DNA of 64,000 nucleotides from Ignavibacteria bacterium (lineage in GTDB: Bacteria; Bacteroidota; Ignavibacteria; Ignavibacteriales; SURF-24): positions 377,521-441,520 of the forward strand of contig JAAXKN010000001.1 of the NCBI GenBank assembly GCA_025612375.1, read 5' to 3'. Below are positions 54,629-63,271 of this stretch, in pieces. The position numbers and the translations under genes were made by a program. The notes beneath the pieces were generated by a model that saw only the letters and a program-made list of their open reading frames with translations, had not been told where the DNA came from and did not search any database. The first letter of the stretch is position 1. Each line of letters begins with the position of its first letter.

Positions 54629-56427
54629 TTTTTTTTTATGAGGCCTGCCTGGTCTTTGTTTCCCTCGGCCTGGAGTGCGCCAAGGTAGTAAGTCAGGCTT
54701 GCCGTTCCGTCCATTGTAGGCTCATTTGTAGAGTAATCGCCGAAATCGTCGTGATAGACAATGCGTTTGCTCTGGAACTGTGCATATTCGTCCGGTTCGT
54801 GGAGCGTAAGGCCCTTAAGCATGTTAAAAATTGAAGTATAAACCGGGCCGTCCACCAGTCCGCCATCAACCTGCATGTGGTAAACAGCAGAAAAAGCAGA
54901 GTGCGGGTCTACCGGGTTATCGCCATTCTTTGGCAGTCCCATAATCATGCTGGTTCCCCAGGGGTTGCAGCCGAAAAGCCAGTCGCGAAGCCCGGCTTCC
55001 ATTTCCTGATAGGAAGCGTCTTTAGTCAGTGTATAATAGAGGTGCGACTGTGTAAGCATGGCACTTACCAGGTTATTTGAGCACCAGATAAAAGGAATTC
55101 CAATTAGGAACGGATTGCTCTTACCCTTCTGGTAAACGTTGTCAATTCCCTTTTTGAAGTCAGCTGTAAATTCCTTTGCAATCGCTTTATCGCTGCTTTT
55201 TGCCAGGTAATAGTGCCCCAGGTTCATGAAGGGGTACCACTGGTAATGCCTTGCCGTATCGGCGCCCATCCATGGAGTGACAGGCTCCTGTTTTCCGTAC
55301 TGGGCCGCATCCTTAAGGTAATTCTTCCCTGTATACTGGTAAAGCTGTGTGGCAGCCAGTTCCATATCGTCCACCCAGTTATCTTCCTCATAAAAATAAG
55401 GGGATACGCATGGAGCGGTCTGGCAGACTCCGGGATGCTTAACGCCAAGTTCATAGGCCTCAACGGCCTTCGTCTTCAGCACTTTGGCAAATTCAGGGTA
55501 GTACTTGCTGAAGATCTCGCTTCCCATTGAGAAAGCAGCAGCAAATTTTCCTGCGGTTGAAGCGATGCCGGTTGCCCTGTTTTTATTTTTGAAGACGCCC
55601 TGCGGCTCTCCGGTACAGAAGTAGACAGGCCTTTCCTTGCCCTTGCCGTAAGTAACAGGATCCTGGCTCGGCATCTTGAAGCCCGCGTGGTCACGGTCGT
55701 CTGCAATCTGGTTGAACATCATGTCCTTGGACGGGTTCATCTTAACAAGCCAGTCCATACCCCATTTTGCCTGGTCGAGTATATCGGGAACGCCGTTTGC
55801 TCCGGGATTTCCGTCCTTATCGTATTCATCGCCGAAAGAGGTGGGATTCTGCTCATAGGCAAACATGAGGTCGAAAACGGCATTTGCAGAAGTTGTAACG
55901 TACTGCAGGTAATCCGAAGCATCGTGCCAGCCGCCTACAACATCAATATGCGTTGAATCCACTTTGGGATCGGGATGGAAAATGATAAACCCGTCATGCG
56001 TATGGCAGCTGTCCTTGATGAAAGGATTATATCCGCACTGCTGCTGGCGCATATATTTTAAGAGAAAGTCTGCCGTGCCATTATAAACGTCGTTGCCGAT
56101 TCTGAATGAAGGTGACTTTACATCGCCTGCTTTCAGGTAGTAGGCTCCGTCTTTTTTGAAATCGGAAAAATTGAGCCTGAATGAGCTTGCAAATGCGCCA
56201 TAATTACCGTACGGCTTTACACTCTTTGATTTCCAGACGCTTTTTCCTGTCATGGCATCGCAAAGCTCAAAAGACTTTACATTTAAGTTCTCCTTGCTTA
56301 CCAGAACAGCCACTTTTACAGACTTGTTCAGGTAGCCCAGCTGATTGATTCTAATCCAGCTGCTCTGCGGAAATATAAGGCCGAAAGGCAGAACAAATAA
56401 TAATAATAAAAGCAATTTCTTTTTCAT
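54619..56427 (-). CDS. glycoside hydrolase family 9 (endoglucanase/cellulase), frameshifted at the 3' end
   Basis: 602 residues in frame. Signal peptide (MKKKLLLLLLFVLPFGLIFP), CelD_N Ig-like domain at about 22-110 (IRINQLGYLNKSVKVAVLVS), then an (alpha/alpha)6 GH9 catalytic domain with GGWHDASDY (D169 and D172, catalytic base region), PHSAF and, near the end, STNEPTMDG (E569, general acid). It hydrolyses beta-1,4-glucans such as cellulose or mixed-link glucan. The frame ends just after an A10 run (GLIKKKVK then stop), while a deacetylase domain continues in the -1 frame; the intact product would be about 829 residues. Confidence 0.92.
   Translation of the reverse strand: MKKKLLLLLLFVLPFGLIFPQSSWIRINQLGYLNKSVKVAVLVSKENLNVKSFELCDAMTGKSVWKSKSVKPYGNYGAFASSFRLNFSDFKKDGAYYLKAGDVKSPSFRIGNDVYNGTADFLLKYMRQQQCGYNPFIKDSCHTHDGFIIFHPDPKVDSTHIDVVGGWHDASDYLQYVTTSANAVFDLMFAYEQNPTSFGDEYDKDGNPGANGVPDILDQAKWGMDWLVKMNPSKDMMFNQIADDRDHAGFKMPSQDPVTYGKGKERPVYFCTGEPQGVFKNKNRATGIASTAGKFAAAFSMGSEIFSKYYPEFAKVLKTKAVEAYELGVKHPGVCQTAPCVSPYFYEEDNWVDDMELAATQLYQYTGKNYLKDAAQYGKQEPVTPWMGADTARHYQWYPFMNLGHYYLAKSSDKAIAKEFTADFKKGIDNVYQKGKSNPFLIGIPFIWCSNNLVSAMLTQSHLYYTLTKDASYQEMEAGLRDWLFGCNPWGTSMIMGLPKNGDNPVDPHSAFSAVYHMQVDGGLVDGPVYTSIFNMLKGLTLHEPDEYAQFQSKRIVYHDDFGDYSTNEPTMDGTASLTYYLGALQAEGNKDQAGLIKKKVK
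54628..54637 (-). other. A10 homopolymer at the GH9/deacetylase junction (slippery site)
   Basis: Ten consecutive T on the plus strand (A10 in the mRNA). Reading ATA AAA AAA AAA GTG AAA then stop gives the GH9 end; backing up one base gives ATA AAA AAA AAA AGT GAA and opens the deacetylase domain. A-runs this long are known sites of RNA-polymerase slippage and -1 ribosomal shifting, and also of sequencing indels. Confidence 0.8.
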
Positions 56428-56548
56428 TGTTAACCCGTGGGGATAGTTGTTAATAAACTCCAGTTTCGGTCGATGGGGAAAATAAATAAAATGGCAAACT
56501 AAGGCAAAGGTAATTATTTTCTTTTTTTTCTTATGGAAAACGGGCCTT

Positions 56549-57892
56549 TTATCCGTAAAATAACGCTTTTTTGCTGCCGAAATGAAAGCGTGAGGTTAAA
56601 AGAAGAGCCGATGCCGTAAGTCCAACAATAAAACCGAACCAGACGCCCCTGACGCCGAAACCCAGATAAAAGGCAAAGAGATACCCCACAGGAAGCCCCA
56701 GTACCCAGTAGGAAATAAAAGTTATCAGAGTCGGGACCTTAACGTCCGTAATTCCTCTTAATGCTCCGAGTGCAACTGCCTGAACGCCGTCGGAGATCTG
56801 AAAGAAAGCGGCAATAATAAGAAGCGAGGAGGCAATTCCAATAACCTGTGCGTTATTTATATATAAAGATGGGAGGGAATCCCTGAACAAAACGAATATC
56901 AGGCCCGAGACCACTTCCAGGAGCGCTGTAAGTATTATTGCGCTGAAGCCTGCACGCCTGATTTCTGAAACATCCCCCCGCCCTGCTGCACTGCCAACCC
57001 TGATTGCCGCGGCAGCAGAAATGCCCGTAGCGGCCATGTAAGGTATTGTAGCCAGGTTAAGGGCGATCTGGTGCGCTGCCAGGGGGAGCGTTCCGATCCA
57101 GCCTATCATAACAGCAGCAGATGAAAAAGCCCCTACTTCGAAAAAGTACTGGAATCCGCTCGAAAACCCTATCCCCAGTATCTTTTGGGATATGGCGGCA
57201 TTCAGCTTCCTGATGCCGAAGTTAAGGCCGTACTTTTTGAAGCGTACTGAACGAAGAACATAGAGCGTCATGACAACTGCCATAAAGACTCGCGTCAGTA
57301 AAGTTGCAAGTGCCGAGCCCTCAAAACCCAGCGCCGGAAGACCCAGTTTGCCGAAAACCAGCACCCAGTTGCCCAAAGCATTGACAAGGTTAGCCACTAT
57401 GTTTATTACCATTGCAGGACGCATAATGCTGAGCCCTTCTGTAAACTGCCTGAAAGTCTGGAATATCATCATTGGAAGAATTGAAAGCCCTATTATCCTG
57501 ATGTAAACCGCAGCCAGGCGCGCCACGTCCTCAGGCTGGTTAAGATATTTTAAGAAGCCGGAACCCGCAAGAATGACTGCAATAAGAAGAAATGCCACAG
57601 TGACGTTTATTACCAGTCCGTTACAGAGTATAAGGCCGCATTCCTTCAGACGCCCGCCGCTGCTGGCAATGGCAACAAGAGGTGAAATGGCAAAGGTAAC
57701 ACCAAGTCCGATGACAAAAATGAGGAAGAAAAGGCTGTTTGCAATTGATGCCGCGGCAAGAGGCACGGCGCCAAGCCTGCCCACAAAAAGACTGTCCACA
57801 ACGCCCATCATTACATGCCCCAGCTGCCCTATAGCTACCGGGTAGGCAAGAAGAGCCGTATTCTTAAAATGATATCTAAAGGTGTTTTTCAT
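56549..57892 (-). CDS. MATE-family multidrug/Na+ antiporter
   Basis: 447 residues, about 12 hydrophobic helices, no signal peptide. Two repeated MatE halves: the first starts LAYPVAIGQLGHVMMGVVDS followed by LFVGRLGAVPLAAAS, the second includes GFSSGFQYFFEVGAF and QIALNLATIPYMAATGISAA. Exports organic cations or drugs in exchange for Na+ or H+. It sits 121 bp upstream of the GH9 gene, same strand; a functional link is not evident. Confidence 0.93.
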   Translation of the reverse strand: MKNTFRYHFKNTALLAYPVAIGQLGHVMMGVVDSLFVGRLGAVPLAAASIANSLFFLIFVIGLGVTFAISPLVAIASSGGRLKECGLILCNGLVINVTVAFLLIAVILAGSGFLKYLNQPEDVARLAAVYIRIIGLSILPMMIFQTFRQFTEGLSIMRPAMVINIVANLVNALGNWVLVFGKLGLPALGFEGSALATLLTRVFMAVVMTLYVLRSVRFKKYGLNFGIRKLNAAISQKILGIGFSSGFQYFFEVGAFSSAAVMIGWIGTLPLAAHQIALNLATIPYMAATGISAAAAIRVGSAAGRGDVSEIRRAGFSAIILTALLEVVSGLIFVLFRDSLPSLYINNAQVIGIASSLLIIAAFFQISDGVQAVALGALRGITDVKVPTLITFISYWVLGLPVGYLFAFYLGFGVRGVWFGFIVGLTASALLLTSRFHFGSKKALFYG

Positions 57893-58302
57893 TGAGGCTT
57901 AAAGATAAGCATATAATCCGATAAGTTCTAATTTTTCAGCTCTGAAGTATGGATGGGAAACGCCCCATTTAAAAATAAAAAACCCCACCGAATTACAACA
58001 ATCATCCGAAGACAATCCGTAGACATTCGATGGGGTTGAGGGGTCGCCATGAAAAAGAACTATTACTTGAGCATGAGAGATAAAAACAATCAATCAATCT
58101 TAGGTTACACACAACAGCTTAACATTACACGTCAGAACAAAATCATTATCATCACCGTCTATTTTTAAGATGAATGAAATGTGATGGAAATTCAATGTAT
58201 AATCGACTAAAGGCTCATTCTGCAGGATAAGCGGTATTTATGCAAGGCTTAGAGGCTTTTTTGAGATTTTAGCGCACTTTTCAACTGCTATTCAGCTGAA
58301 TT
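57893..58302. other. 410-bp gap: hairpin terminator, no convincing gene
   Basis: Holds a 13-bp hairpin with T-run (57970-58037). A 41-codon rightward frame from ATG 58049 to 58174 has no family resemblance or clear ribosome binding site and is not called. The rest appears to be the long 3' region of the LytTR gene and the promoter of the MATE gene. Confidence 0.45.
57970..58037 (-). terminator. long-loop terminator / possible small RNA 3' end
   Basis: ATTCGATGGGGTT (58025-58037) pairs with AACCCCACCGAAT (57981-57993) along 13 positions with one wobble, 31-nt loop, followed on the minus strand by a T-rich tract. It is 266 bp past the LytTR gene stop, so either that mRNA has a long 3' end or a separate small RNA ends here. 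Confidence 0.6.
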
Positions 58303-59082
58303 TCAGCTGAATTTCTCCTTAAACTTGTTCCCGTAGCGCCTGCTTATAATGAAAGGCTTGGGAATATTCTGCAGGTAAACTTTATAGCTGCGGTTAAGCA
58401 GTTTCTCTATTTTATCCACAAAATCGAGGTTAATTATTGTAGAGCGGTGTATTCTGATAAAAAACTTCTTCGGCAGTATCTCCTCCCATTCCTTCATGGA
58501 CCTTCTTACAATGAATTTCCCCTCTGAAGTAAAAACGTTTGTGTAATCCCCCAATGCGGAAATGCATTTCAGGTCGTTTACCTTCAGTATTTTGGGCTGG
58601 TTATCCACCGTAAGGAGAATATGATCGTTAAGGTCGAGCCTCTTTACCTGGGACTCTTCTCCTTCCGGGGCACCTCTGTAGCCCGTTTTTTCCTGGAAAT
58701 GGATTAAATTAAAGGCATCCCATTTCCTGAGCTGTGCCTGAACGGCTCCCAGGAGTTCCTCTTCAGTAAAAGGCTTTGAAATGAAGTCGTCGGCCCCAAG
58801 TTCCATCCCCCTTCTGAAATCGGACCTTTCGGACTTTCCTGTAAGCAGAATAAAAGGCACGTAGATAAGAGTATTTTTCCTTATCTCCTTTAAGACTTCA
58901 TAGCCGTCCATGACGGGCATGAGCACGTCGGAGATTATAAGATCCGCCCCTTCGCTGTAAAACTGCGCAAGGGCATCTTTCCCGTTCCCGGCCTCCAGAC
59001 AGCTGAAGCCGTTACTTGAAAGAATTTCACTTATAAGCCCAAGAAGCATCTTATCGTCTTCAACTACCAGGATTTTCCTCAT
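58303..59082 (-). CDS. LytTR-family response regulator
   Basis: 259 residues from ATG 59082 with GGGGTGG just upstream; a TTG four codons earlier is less likely. Receiver domain at about 1-120 (EDDK, Asp in LIISDVLMPVMDG, Thr in ILLTGKSE, Lys in FISKPFTEEEL), then a LytTR DNA-binding domain at about 160-259 (LLTVDNQPKILKVNDLKCIS, FIRIHRSTIINLDFVDKIEK, RRYGNKFKEKF). It binds direct-repeat DNA to control target genes. No partner kinase is adjacent, so it is probably fed by one of the other kinases in the cell. Confidence 0.93.
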   Translation of the reverse strand: MRKILVVEDDKMLLGLISEILSSNGFSCLEAGNGKDALAQFYSEGADLIISDVLMPVMDGYEVLKEIRKNTLIYVPFILLTGKSERSDFRRGMELGADDFISKPFTEEELLGAVQAQLRKWDAFNLIHFQEKTGYRGAPEGEESQVKRLDLNDHILLTVDNQPKILKVNDLKCISALGDYTNVFTSEGKFIVRRSMKEWEEILPKKFFIRIHRSTIINLDFVDKIEKLLNRSYKVYLQNIPKPFIISRRYGNKFKEKFS

Positions 59083-59177
59083 TGACCACCCCAATTTTTA
59101 TTAGCCGGAAGTGCCTGCAGGAATTTAATGCCGGGAATACCCCGGCCAGAAGAATTGTTCAGGTAAAAGTTAACTTC

Positions 59178-59510
59178 TCAGAATGCCAGCATCTTCCTGT
59201 AATGCCTGGAATAATGCCTGTATTGGTTTTTGATCTCTTTAGCCTGATCGGGTAAATTATCGTTGAATAACTTCAATCCTCCGGCAAGGATGGAAATTGA
59301 AGCCGCTCCGATCTTGGCAGCCTTTGAAACATTATACCATTTACGGGGCCTTAAAAACCTTCTGTGCTGCATTATTGCTCTTGTAAGTGCAATGGCTCCC
59401 CCGACTGTTCCGGCAATTGAAGTCATATTGTGGGCTGTTCTATTCCAGTCGACTTTGTTCATAGTCTTCCGGGCTTTTCTCATTGTCCTTTTCATGTTTA
59501 GCTTCATCAT
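59178..59510 (-). CDS. small basic protein, unknown function
   Basis: 110 residues, strongly basic N-terminus (MMKLNMKRTMRKARKTMNKV), two short weakly hydrophobic stretches (about 29-46, IAGTVGGAIALTRAI; and about 64-80, AAKIGAASISILAGG), basic C-terminal tail. AAGGG lies just upstream of the ATG pair. No family recognised. The basic ends around two short apolar helices could suit a membrane-peripheral or nucleic-acid-binding protein; this is a guess. It lies 83 bp downstream... i.e. upstream in transcription, of the LytTR gene and on the same strand. Confidence 0.6.
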   Translation of the reverse strand: MMKLNMKRTMRKARKTMNKVDWNRTAHNMTSIAGTVGGAIALTRAIMQHRRFLRPRKWYNVSKAAKIGAASISILAGGLKLFNDNLPDQAKEIKNQYRHYSRHYRKMLAF

Positions 59511-59736
59511 AACCCTTACCCCTTTCTGAATCTGTAAGACATAGTATCCTTCTGTCAGGACTAAACCTGTTCTTTTGATAAAAAAGACGTTTCGGGCCTT
59601 TTTTTCCAGTCATTTTTTTTACCCATGTGACGCCGTGCATGGCAATTCCCCCGCGGGCAATCCGGTTTGCTATAGAACTTCCCATGCCATATATTAAAGA
59701 GAACAGGGATATGTCTCTAAAATGAGGTCTTAAGCT

Positions 59737-61071
59737 ATGGCAGCAAAAAAACAAAAGAAGATCTTTGTCATAGACACAAACGTGATACTTTACGATCACA
59801 CCTGCATATACAACTTCCAGGAGCATGACGTAGTTATACCGATTGTGGTCCTGGAAGAGCTGGATAATTTCAAGAAAGGGAGCGACTCCATAAACTATGA
59901 GGCCCGGGAGTTCATAAGGGAGCTTAATGATATCTCCGGCCCGGGGCTATTTACAAAAGGCCTCCCCTTAGGGAAAAGTTCAGGCCACCTCTTTATAGAG
60001 GTCAGCCCGCCGCAGTCGGAACTGGTCAATCACGCATTCATACAGAAGATGCCCGATCACATGATTCTTGCACTTGCAGATGAGCTGAGGAAAAAGCATG
60101 CCTCAAGACAGGTCATTCTGATTACTAAAGACATAAACCTCAGGATGAAAGCCAAATCAATAGGGCTTCAGGCCGAGGACTACGAAACCGGAAAGATAAG
60201 GAACCTGGACGAGCTTTACTGCGGCTGGCAGCAGTGCGATGGCTTCGACAGCTCTGTAATTGCCAGGTTTTATGATGAGCCCTATTCTGTGCCGAAAGAA
60301 GAACTTTCCCTTCCTGTAACTCCGCTTGCGCATCAGTATTTTATACTTAAGAACCGCAGCTCAAGCGCGCTGGTGCACTTCAACCAGAAGAACGATCAGT
60401 TTGAAAGGGTCAATAAGCCCATGGCCTACGGCATTGAACCCCGGAACGCGGAGCAGATATTTGCCATGGACGCCCTCCTGAAGCCCGAAGTTGCCCTTGT
60501 GGCCCTTACGGGCAAGGCCGGAACAGGCAAGACTCTCCTTGCCCTTGCAGCGGCACTCCAGCAAAGGCGGTCTTTCCAGCAGATCTATCTTGCAAGACCT
60601 GTAGTGCCCCTTGGCAATAATGATATAGGTTACCTGCCGGGCGACATAAAAAGCAAGCTGGATCCTTATATGCAGCCCCTTTGGGACAACCTGTCCGTAA
60701 TAAGGACAAAATTCCAGCCCGAGAGCCCCGAGCTCAGGCGCATTGCCGATATGATACAGAATGAAAAGCTTCTTATTGCCCCGCTGGCATACATTAGGGG
60801 AAGGAGCCTGAGCAATATATTCTTTATTGTTGACGAGGCGCAGAACCTGACGCCGCATGAGGTGAAAACTATTATTACGCGCGCAGGCGAAGGGGCCAAG
60901 ATTGTCTTTACAGGGGACATATACCAGATAGATACCCCCTACCTCGACAGCCAGTCCAACGGACTCACATACCTGGTGGACCGGATGAAAGGGCAGGAGC
61001 TCTTTGCGCACATAAATCTGGTAAAAGGTGAACGAAGCCAGCTTGCCGAGGTTGCAAGCAATCTGCTGTAG
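59737..61071 (+). CDS. PIN domain-PhoH-family ATPase (YlaK-like)
   Basis: 444 residues. N-terminal PIN ribonuclease-like domain at about 8-135 (FVIDTNVILYDH, VVLEELDNFKKG, with acidic residues D13, E42, E43), then a PhoH ATPase domain at about 230-440 with Walker A LTGKAGTGKTLLALAAAL, and Walker B region FFIVDEAQNLTPHEVKTIIT, and IVFTGDIYQID. This PIN-PhoH fusion is the PhoH2/YlaK type, in which members couple ATP use to RNA unwinding and cleavage. Free-standing on the plus strand. Confidence 0.94.
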   Translation: MAAKKQKKIFVIDTNVILYDHTCIYNFQEHDVVIPIVVLEELDNFKKGSDSINYEAREFIRELNDISGPGLFTKGLPLGKSSGHLFIEVSPPQSELVNHAFIQKMPDHMILALADELRKKHASRQVILITKDINLRMKAKSIGLQAEDYETGKIRNLDELYCGWQQCDGFDSSVIARFYDEPYSVPKEELSLPVTPLAHQYFILKNRSSSALVHFNQKNDQFERVNKPMAYGIEPRNAEQIFAMDALLKPEVALVALTGKAGTGKTLLALAAALQQRRSFQQIYLARPVVPLGNNDIGYLPGDIKSKLDPYMQPLWDNLSVIRTKFQPESPELRRIADMIQNEKLLIAPLAYIRGRSLSNIFFIVDEAQNLTPHEVKTIITRAGEGAKIVFTGDIYQIDTPYLDSQSNGLTYLVDRMKGQELFAHINLVKGERSQLAEVASNLL

Positions 61072-61084
61072 AACAGAATTTATG

Positions 61085-61115
61085 GGGGCTGTGGAGTAAA
61101 ACTCCCTTCAGCCCC
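61085..61115. terminator. hairpin between convergent PhoH and DUF488 genes
   Basis: GGGGCTG (61085-61091) pairs with CAGCCCC (61109-61115), 17-nt loop, followed by TGCTTTT on the plus strand; it lies 14 bp after the PhoH stop and 18 bp from the opposing stop. Confidence 0.6.
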
Positions 61116-61132
61116 TGCTTTTGAGAAGCTCC

Positions 61133-61588
61133 TCAGAAGAGATGTACAATTTCAACATTCCCCCACTTCTTCTTAAGGTACTCAGAGGCGAGCTTCCTGT
61201 GGCATTCATCGGGCCTGTCTTCACTGCAGAGCAGGCATGAACCGTCAAGAAGCTCCTTAATATCCATCTGCTCGACTTTCCTTTTGGAGATAAGCGCAAT
61301 ATAACTTTTCTCAAAGACCTTCCTGTCGCCCTTGTTCTTTTTAGCCTCATCCATAATTTCCTGCGTAGGGGCCAGTTCAGTAAGATATGTATATTCAATT
61401 CCGGCAACAGCTTTTAAGAAATATTTCAGATCTTCTGCCTTGGCATACCCCGCCAGCTGTGAAGTGTTGTTGAGCCTGATATCAATTACCCTCTTTACCT
61501 TATTATCAGTCAGAAGGTTAAAAAACTTTTCAGCATTTTTCTTTGTAAAGCCGATTGTAAAGATTTTAATATTGCCTGAAGATTTCAT
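61133..61588 (-). CDS. DUF488 family protein
   Basis: 151 residues; ATG 61588 is preceded by GGGGGAG at ideal distance. The sequence IFTIGFTKKNAEKFFNLLTD, then VIDIRLNNTSQLAGYAK and LLCSEDRPDECHRKL are the family hallmarks: an Arg/Asp in DIR and the conserved C-x-E-x4-CHR segment. DUF488 proteins are small, widespread and of unknown, possibly nucleic-acid-related, role. Convergent with the PhoH gene. Confidence 0.9.
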   Translation of the reverse strand: MKSSGNIKIFTIGFTKKNAEKFFNLLTDNKVKRVIDIRLNNTSQLAGYAKAEDLKYFLKAVAGIEYTYLTELAPTQEIMDEAKKNKGDRKVFEKSYIALISKRKVEQMDIKELLDGSCLLCSEDRPDECHRKLASEYLKKKWGNVEIVHLF

Positions 61589-61745
61589 GTCTCCCCCTGA
61601 ATGGATAATAATGCCCGCTCTAAAATACTAATATTTCCGATTACAAAATTATGCTAAGGATAATCCCGTGCTTTTTCAGGGGGAAAATAAAGCGTTATGA
61701 TCCATTCAATTTTGCACAAAAAAAATTTAATTCTTACGTAAAAGA

Positions 61746-61762
61746 ATTATATATTTGCTGAA
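61746..61762 (+). promoter_or_regulatory. Bacteroidetes-type promoter element of the GH18 gene
   Basis: ATTATATATTTGCTGAA is identical to 23101-23117 ahead of the AAA+ gene. The core TATATTTG (61750-61757) fits the TAnnTTTG -7 box; the gene's ATG is 28 bp further on. A -33 TTTG at the right distance is not clear. Confidence 0.6.
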
Positions 61763-61785
61763 ACATAATAAATTATCCTCCGCCG

Positions 61786-63246
61786 ATGAAAAACGTACTT
61801 TTAGCTATTAGCTTAATACTTTCATTTATTTCTCCTGCTTTCAGCCAGGAGCCCCTTTCTGTCCACGAACTCCACAAAAAAGAGTTCGGCAGCCAGCAGT
61901 TAAAAAAGAGCCCGTTTAATGAAGACGGCAGCGATATTATTCCTCTTCAGTTTAACAGAACACAAACTTCAACTGCCGTATTCGGCTATCTCCCCGACTG
62001 GGAGTATGCTTCAGCTAAAAGTTACCTTCAGTACGATCTTTTAACCCATTTAGCATGTTTTGATTTTCCAGCGGATACACTGGGAAGACTTAAAAACCCA
62101 AACCCATGGCCCTGGACAGATGTAATCAATCAGGCACATTCACACGGCGTTAAGGTAATAATGTGCGTTACCAATTTTACCGGTTCACAGATAAACAAGA
62201 TAATTTCCGTTGCCTCCAGCAAGCAGAACCTGTTTTCCAACATTAAAAATACAATAAGGCAATATTCCCTGGATGGTGTAAATATTGACTTTGAAGGGCT
62301 GAATAAAGCCGACCGCGGCTCACTCATCAACAGCTTTATGGCGGAACTTACTGATTCAATTCATGCAGCCTTCCCGGGTAAGGAAGTTTCCTTTGCAGGG
62401 CCTGTCATTAACTGGGGAGGATGGGACCTTTTAGGACTGGCAAAGGCATGCGATTACATTTTTATTATGGGATATAGTTTTTACGGGGGCTTTAGTTCAA
62501 CTTCAGGGCCATGCGCTCCGCTTACAGGAAGCAGCCAGACGAACAATATTACTTCGGCTTTGGCCTCTGCAACATATGGTTACGGAGCGGTCATTCCGAA
62601 TTATGCTAATAAGTTAATTCTTGGAGTCCCGTACTATGGAAACAGCTGGCTGGTCAGAACAAGCTCTTCATATTCCAAAGCTGTTGACTATATCAGAAGC
62701 ACATTTTACAGCGATAACGTTTTGAAGGCCCCAGTCTATGGACTTAAGTGGGATAGTCAATCCAGTACTCCATGGTACTGTTATCAGCAGGATACTTTGT
62801 GGGTCCAGAACTGGTTCGACACAGATACAAGCACCGCACTGAAATACAATCTTGCAGCCTCCAAAAACCTGAAAGGAATCGGGATGTGGGCGCTTGGATA
62901 CGACGGCAGCAGGCAGGAGCTTTGGGATCTGCTGCGTCAGAGGGTCATTGCGGATGTAAAAAACACAGCAAGCCCTTTCCCGTCGGGTTTTGCTTTAAGT
63001 CAGAATTATCCAAATCCGTTCAACCCCTCAACAGTTATAAATTATGAAGTCCCCAGGACTGCAGGCATCACCCTTGCTGTATATGACCTTTTGGGAAGAG
63101 AGGTTGCAATACTTGCAGAGGGAGAGAAGGCTCCCGGAAGCTACAGCGTAAGATTTGACGGAAGCAATTTGCCCGGAGGCGTTTATTTCTACAGGCTTGA
63201 ATCTGAGGGCTTAAATATTGCGAGGAAATTTATTCTTTTGAAATAA
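61786..63246 (+). CDS. GH18-family glycosidase-like secreted protein with T9SS sorting module
   Basis: 486 residues. Signal peptide (MKNVLLAISLILSFISPAFS), GH18 barrel at about 65-385 (VFGYLPDWEYASAKSYLQYD) with the active-site motif DGVNIDFEGL, the acid in DFE; then GYSFYGGFS, LILGVPYYGNSW and GIGMWALGYDG, and a T9SS module QNYPNPFNPSTVI ending KFILLK. Family 18 members cleave chitin or peptidoglycan-like glycans, or bind them. The promoter box is 28 bp upstream and a terminator directly follows. Confidence 0.92.
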   Translation: MKNVLLAISLILSFISPAFSQEPLSVHELHKKEFGSQQLKKSPFNEDGSDIIPLQFNRTQTSTAVFGYLPDWEYASAKSYLQYDLLTHLACFDFPADTLGRLKNPNPWPWTDVINQAHSHGVKVIMCVTNFTGSQINKIISVASSKQNLFSNIKNTIRQYSLDGVNIDFEGLNKADRGSLINSFMAELTDSIHAAFPGKEVSFAGPVINWGGWDLLGLAKACDYIFIMGYSFYGGFSSTSGPCAPLTGSSQTNNITSALASATYGYGAVIPNYANKLILGVPYYGNSWLVRTSSSYSKAVDYIRSTFYSDNVLKAPVYGLKWDSQSSTPWYCYQQDTLWVQNWFDTDTSTALKYNLAASKNLKGIGMWALGYDGSRQELWDLLRQRVIADVKNTASPFPSGFALSQNYPNPFNPSTVINYEVPRTAGITLAVYDLLGREVAILAEGEKAPGSYSVRFDGSNLPGGVYFYRLESEGLNIARKFILLK

Positions 63247-63249
63247 CCG

Positions 63250-63270
63250 GCCCCTGACAAATTGCGGGGC
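63250..63270 (+). terminator. terminator of the GH18 gene
   Basis: GCCCC (63250-63254) pairs with GGGGC (63266-63270), then TTTATATATT. Short but well placed, 3 bp after the stop, and squeezed between two convergent genes. Confidence 0.6.
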
Positions 63271-63271
63271 T

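Noticed and set aside
57899..58093. Leftward 64-codon frame
   Set aside because: Runs straight through the terminator hairpin at 57981-58037; the apparent peptide is only the translation of that structure.
58049..58174. Rightward 41-codon ORF beginning MKKNYYLSMR
   Set aside because: Good-looking start but no clear Shine-Dalgarno, odd His/Asn-rich tail, and no family resemblance; left as a note only.
59440..59826. Leftward 128-codon frame
   Set aside because: Overlaps both the small basic protein gene and the start of the PIN-PhoH gene in antisense; no recognisable features.
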